64,000 nucleotides of DNA from Paenibacillus glucanolyticus NBRC 15330 (GTDB lineage Bacteria; Bacillota; Bacilli; Paenibacillales; Paenibacillaceae), in the NCBI RefSeq assembly GCF_004000885.1, contig NZ_BIMC01000001.1, positions 682,001-746,000 of the forward strand, written 5' to 3'. The notes beneath the pieces are model-generated. The model saw nothing but the letters and a program-made list of their open reading frames with translations, did not search any database and was not told the DNA's origin. The position numbers and the translations under genes were made by a program. This document shows positions 60,825-64,000 of the stretch, in pieces. Each line of letters opens with the position of its first letter. Position 1 is the stretch's first letter.

Positions 60825-62279
60825 CTATTCTTCATGCTGTTCCATAAACTCAGCCATCATGCGATGCTTGACTTCCCAGACCTGCTCACTAAGGTTAACC
60901 CGGTAAATCTCCGGATTCAGCTTGCGCAAATATTCCGGCCAGAACTGATCAAGCTGCGTGTTATGATAACTCCGTATCTCTTCCAGCTTCGGCAGCTCAT
61001 ATACCAGCTCACCCTGCAAGAACACCGGTTCAAGCATGGATACAGCCTCAAAGTTCTGCACATTCTTACGCATATAAGGATGCAGCGGATTAAACAGCTT
61101 TAGCTTCCCGCTGTCCGGCGGCATCTCCTCTTCAGGGAAGCAGATGTAATCGGCAATGGCTTTACCGCTGCCTTTGGATATGATGCGGTAAACCTCTTTT
61201 TTGCCTGGCGTCGATACTTTTTCGGGATTGCCTGAAATCTTGATGGTCGGGACCATCTCACCGTCAACCTCACGCTCTACCAATTTATAGACGCCTCCGA
61301 GAGCCGGCTGGTCTGCGGCGGTGATTAATTGGGTTCCGACACCCCAAGTGTCAATTTTGGCTCCCTGTGCTTTAAGATCCAGAATGGTTCCTTCATCCAG
61401 ATCATTCGAGGCTACGATGCCCACATAGTCAAGACCGGCCTCATCCAGCATTTTACGGGCTTGAATGGACAGATAAGCCAGATCCCCGCTGTCCAGACGG
61501 ATGGCATTCATCCGTTTCCCCTGGGCTTCCAGCTTCTTCGCGGTTGCAATTGCATGTGGAATCCCACTCTTTAACGTATCAAACGTATCCACCAGCAGGG
61601 TGACCTGATCCGGCATCACCTCAGCAAATATGTCAAAGGCCTCCTGCTCGCTCCGGAAGGTCTGTACCCAGGAATGCGCATGCGTGCCTTTGGTGGGAAT
61701 ACCGAATTTCTCCCCTGCCAGCATATTCGAAGTGGCGTGGAAGCCCGCCAGATAGGCTGCACGCGCCCCCCAGACGGCCGCATCGGCTTCCTGCGCTCGT
61801 CTTGTGCCAAACTCCAGCAGGATGTCCCCGCTGGCAACCTGACGGATTCGGGAGGCTTTGGTGGCGATCAGCGTCTGGAAGTTCATGAAGTTCAGAAGCG
61901 CGGTTTCCACCAGCTGCGTTTCGAATATGGTGCCTTCAACCCGGATGAGCGGCTCGTTCGGGAAGACCAGCGCCCCCTCCTTCATGGAATGAATATTCCC
62001 TTGGAAGCGGAACTGGCGAAGCTCCTCCAAAAACTCAGGTTTATACTTCTCTTCCTGTTTGGCCAGATAGGCAATGTCATCTTCCGAGAACCGCAACGAT
62101 TCAATGTAATGTACAATCCTCTCCAAACCGGCAAAAACAGCGTACCCGTTGCCGAATGGCAGCTTACGAAAATAAGCCTCAAATACCGCACGCGTACGAT
62201 GAGATCCGTTAATCCAATGAGCATACATCATGTTGATCTGGTATTTGTCCGTATGTAGTGCTAATCCTGCTGTCAGCAT
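60825..62279 (-). CDS. pncB: Nicotinate phosphoribosyltransferase
   Basis: This converts nicotinate to nicotinate mononucleotide in NAD salvage. The 484 residues have LALHTDKYQINMMYAHW at the start, the family motif EFGTRRAQ, GTHAHSWVQ with an active-site His, and LDSGDLAYLS further on. The length fits the Firmicute-type enzyme. GGAGG nine bases before ATG 62279 supports that start over ATG 62288. It follows pncA on the same strand after 80 bases, and an NrtR-like regulator is upstream, so the three genes form an NAD-salvage unit. Confidence 0.95.
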   Translation of the reverse strand: MLTAGLALHTDKYQINMMYAHWINGSHRTRAVFEAYFRKLPFGNGYAVFAGLERIVHYIESLRFSEDDIAYLAKQEEKYKPEFLEELRQFRFQGNIHSMKEGALVFPNEPLIRVEGTIFETQLVETALLNFMNFQTLIATKASRIRQVASGDILLEFGTRRAQEADAAVWGARAAYLAGFHATSNMLAGEKFGIPTKGTHAHSWVQTFRSEQEAFDIFAEVMPDQVTLLVDTFDTLKSGIPHAIATAKKLEAQGKRMNAIRLDSGDLAYLSIQARKMLDEAGLDYVGIVASNDLDEGTILDLKAQGAKIDTWGVGTQLITAADQPALGGVYKLVEREVDGEMVPTIKISGNPEKVSTPGKKEVYRIISKGSGKAIADYICFPEEEMPPDSGKLKLFNPLHPYMRKNVQNFEAVSMLEPVFLQGELVYELPKLEEIRSYHNTQLDQFWPEYLRKLNPEIYRVNLSEQVWEVKHRMMAEFMEQHEE

Positions 62280-62359
62280 CACGATCATCCTCCAGTGTTA
62301 CCCGTTTGCCCCTTTATGCTTCCGGGCAATTCACAAGCTGTCATCTTAATTCGTTCATC

Positions 62360-62914
62360 TTATTTCGTACCATCTTCACTGCGCACAACCGCTGCACCGA
62401 GACTGCCTTGAAAATGACCTAAAGCCCACTGATGGCCCTCTGGATTGAAGCTTGCAACAGCATCCTCATAAACCGTAATCTTATATCCGTAATTGTAGGC
62501 ATCCACCGCCGTATGAAGGACACAGATATCCGTGCATACCCCGACCAGATCCACTTCGGTAATCCCGCGTTCACGCAGCTTTTGATTCAGATCGGTGCCG
62601 CAAAATGCACTGTACCTCGTTTTGTCCATCCAATAGATCGTTTCCTTGCGTTCCTCGTACACCTGTTGCAGATCGCCGTATAATTCGCGCCCCCGCGTGT
62701 CCCGAATGTTATGAGGCGGAAACAGCTTCGTTTCCGGATGGTAAGCATCATGTTCCTCGTGAAGGTCTACAGCCATCACAACGAAATCCCCGTTGTCATT
62801 ATACTGTCTGGTCAAGTCGACAATTCTATGCTGAATGTTAATGGCCGGCTTGCCTACAGGCAGACTGCCATCCACGAAGTCATTCGTGAAATCTATCACG
62901 ATTAAAGCCTTCAT
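62360..62914 (-). CDS. pncA: Nicotinamidase
   Basis: This hydrolyses nicotinamide to nicotinate, the step before PncB. It is an isochorismatase-fold enzyme of 184 residues with catalytic Asp8 in VIDFTNDF, metal ligands in VDLHEEHDAYHPE, and the catalytic Cys in GVCTDICVLHTA. GAGGAG nine bases before ATG 62914 fixes the start; the longer frame begins seven codons earlier. It lies between pncB and the NrtR-like gene, all in the same direction. Confidence 0.95.
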   Translation of the reverse strand: MKALIVIDFTNDFVDGSLPVGKPAINIQHRIVDLTRQYNDNGDFVVMAVDLHEEHDAYHPETKLFPPHNIRDTRGRELYGDLQQVYEERKETIYWMDKTRYSAFCGTDLNQKLRERGITEVDLVGVCTDICVLHTAVDAYNYGYKITVYEDAVASFNPEGHQWALGHFQGSLGAAVVRSEDGTK

Positions 62915-62978
62915 CTGACACACTCCTCTGTACATTGATTAATGTGGCCGATAAAAAACAGTGGCTTGAGATTACATG

Positions 62979-63764
62979 TTACGTATAAATAGATAGCAGC
63001 GGTGCATGATCCGTAAATCGATACAATTGGGCCGGTCGTTGGGAGTACTGATTCGAGTTTAGAGGTTTGCCATCCTCATCACGGGCTTCCTCCAAAATTC
63101 CCTGCCTGCTTCGGGTAGAAGTAATCTTACGGATAAAGTTGGGTTCATTGAACTCCGGCACGACGGTTTGGATAACCTGATACAGTTCGCTCAGTGTAAA
63201 ATGCTCCGGCAAAAACTGTCTGGCAATCGTCGTTTGCAGCATTTGCTGCTGAATCTTGTGATACGCATCCATGATGATATCCCGGTGGTCAAAAGCAAGC
63301 TCCAGCTCCTCCAGAGCCTCCGCTACCGTGAATAGTCCAACCTCTTCTGCATCATCGGCAGCCTGGCGGTGCTCCAGCATCCATTCTTCCACCAACGCGT
63401 AGAACGCATGGCTGATGATCCAGCCGCGTGGATCGCGACCGGGCGCGCTATACACACCCAAATATTCCAAATGACCGCCATCCACCCCGGTCTCTTCTTT
63501 CAGTTCCCTCTTGGCTGCATCGTAAATAGACTCACTCTCACGGCAAAAACCGCCTGGAAGTGCCCACATACCGGCACAAGGCCATGATCTGCGCCTAATC
63601 AGCATCACCTTAAGCTCCCGTATAGGCAGTGTCTTGGTGAAGGTCTTCCGCTCCCGCTTCGTCAAGGTAAACATGACGATATCAGCGGGTACACCATCCG
63701 GTGTTCTATATTTCTTGGCATTGCGCTGTGGCGCCTGTTCATGATCCGTCATTTCCATCACCAT
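62979..63764 (-). CDS. nrtR: NrtR-like Nudix regulator of NAD metabolism
   Basis: This 261-residue protein combines an N-terminal Nudix domain with a C-terminal winged helix. The Nudix box is complete (GGFCRESESIYDAAKRELKEETGV, about residues 71-94), so it may still hydrolyse ADP-ribose. The C-terminal part matches NrtR: FLPEHFTLSELYQVIQTV, EFNEPNFIRKI and GRPAQLYRF-like QRPAQLYRF at the end. NrtR represses NAD synthesis genes and is released by ADP-ribose. Here it heads pncA and pncB, its natural targets. Start uncertain (ATG 63764, GTG 63761 or ATG 63752). Confidence 0.85.
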   Translation of the reverse strand: MVMEMTDHEQAPQRNAKKYRTPDGVPADIVMFTLTKRERKTFTKTLPIRELKVMLIRRRSWPCAGMWALPGGFCRESESIYDAAKRELKEETGVDGGHLEYLGVYSAPGRDPRGWIISHAFYALVEEWMLEHRQAADDAEEVGLFTVAEALEELELAFDHRDIIMDAYHKIQQQMLQTTIARQFLPEHFTLSELYQVIQTVVPEFNEPNFIRKITSTRSRQGILEEARDEDGKPLNSNQYSQRPAQLYRFTDHAPLLSIYT

Positions 63765-63777
63765 AACTATTAATTTG

Positions 63778-63814
63778 ATAATTTCATTATGACATATTTA
63801 AAGATGATGTCAAG
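63778..63814 (-). promoter_or_regulatory. Promoter of the nrtR-pnc unit with overlapping palindrome
   Basis: On the minus strand TTGACA (63809-63814), a 17-base spacer and CATAAT (63786-63791). ATAATGAAATTAT (63778-63790) is an inverted repeat overlapping the -10 box, a candidate operator for NrtR. Confidence 0.55.
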
Positions 63815-63893
63815 GATTTCCTCATCCCATCTTCTGCATAAGATTACTATGCCCTATTCAGCCTCATTCTGTGCATGATGGATACGAATAGAA

Positions 63894-63918
63894 AAGGTGC
63901 GGAACCATTCCGCACCTT
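63894..63918 (-). terminator. Terminator of the gene entering from the right edge
   Basis: AAGGTGCGGAA and TTCCGCACCTT pair perfectly around a 3-base loop and run into TTTTC on the minus strand, nine bases after a stop codon. Confidence 0.8.
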
Positions 63919-63926
63919 CGAATCGC

Positions 63927-64000
63927 CTAACCGCAGCTGCTTGGCGGCGTATCTTTTCCTGTTTCTACATTGACTTTTTCCGAAACGGTATCATGAATCA
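63927..64000 (-). CDS. 3' end of a minus-strand gene cut by the window edge
   Basis: Read on the minus strand, an open frame enters from the right edge and gives about 23 residues ending KDTPPSSCG before TAG. A strong terminator follows after a few bases, which supports a real gene end. The fragment is too short to identify. Confidence 0.5.
   Translation of the reverse strand, partial: IHDTVSEKVNVETGKDTPPSSCG

Overview
The window looks like chromosome of a mid-GC endospore-forming Firmicute of the Paenibacillus type. The pointers are GerA/GerC germination genes, a YteA-like TraR/DksA protein, a bacillithiol-disulfide reductase homologue (YpdA), an S-layer-homology protein, a Bacillus-type replication terminator protein homologue, CcpA- and GlcT-type control elements, and frequent GTG/TTG starts behind strong AGGAGG ribosome sites. 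I found no rRNA, tRNA, CRISPR array, insertion sequence or prophage.

Layout. 0-2.6 kb: spore-germination receptor genes. 2.7-6.2 kb: a PTS locus with an N-acetylglucosamine-type EIICB, a separate EIIA and a GlcT-like antiterminator. Both transcription units start with a promoter, an RNA antiterminator (RAT) and an overlapping terminator, and the EIICB leader also has a cre site. 6.2-21.8 kb: mostly single genes, including an orphan hybrid histidine kinase, a DivIVA-domain protein, an ArsR-like regulator with an MFS exporter behind a four-copy 17-bp repeat array, an Rtp homologue, HrpB helicase and GluQ.

22-32.1 kb: a type VII secretion (T7SS) operon in the order YukD/EsaB, EssC, an EspG-like protein, a WXG-like secreted-protein candidate, EsxA, a transmembrane kinase with coiled coil, a VWA protein and a PP2C phosphatase. 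The kinase/VWA/PP2C set resembles a TerY-P phosphorylation triad. The EssC has no N-terminal FHA domains, and no separate EsaA, EssA or EssB gene is present. This is the most unusual system in the window.

32.4-37.7 kb: small ORFs, a PadR-HAAS-DUF4097 operon, an azoreductase, YpdA and DUF441. 37.9-41.5 kb: a compact membrane operon (DPPR-synthase-like UbiA enzyme, HAD phosphatase, two SMR-type half flippases, a GT-C-like membrane protein) that reads as a complete polyprenyl-phosphate-pentose pathway, probably for surface ribosylation. 41.6-43.6 kb: a BlaI/M56-peptidase pair with two palindromic operators. 43.7-51.6 kb: ABC exporters, among them a BmrCD-like heterodimer behind a leader peptide and attenuator.

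51.7-64 kb: an SLH protein, a HEPN-like protein, a small ABC exporter, MsrA, a Cys-rich copper-binding protein, a CobW-type metallochaperone with an upstream palindrome, MoaB, an oxidoreductase, and an NAD-salvage cluster (NrtR-like regulator, pncA, pncB). The last bases hold the 3' end of a further minus-strand gene. Where a ribosome site favours an internal start over the longest frame, the coordinates use that start.
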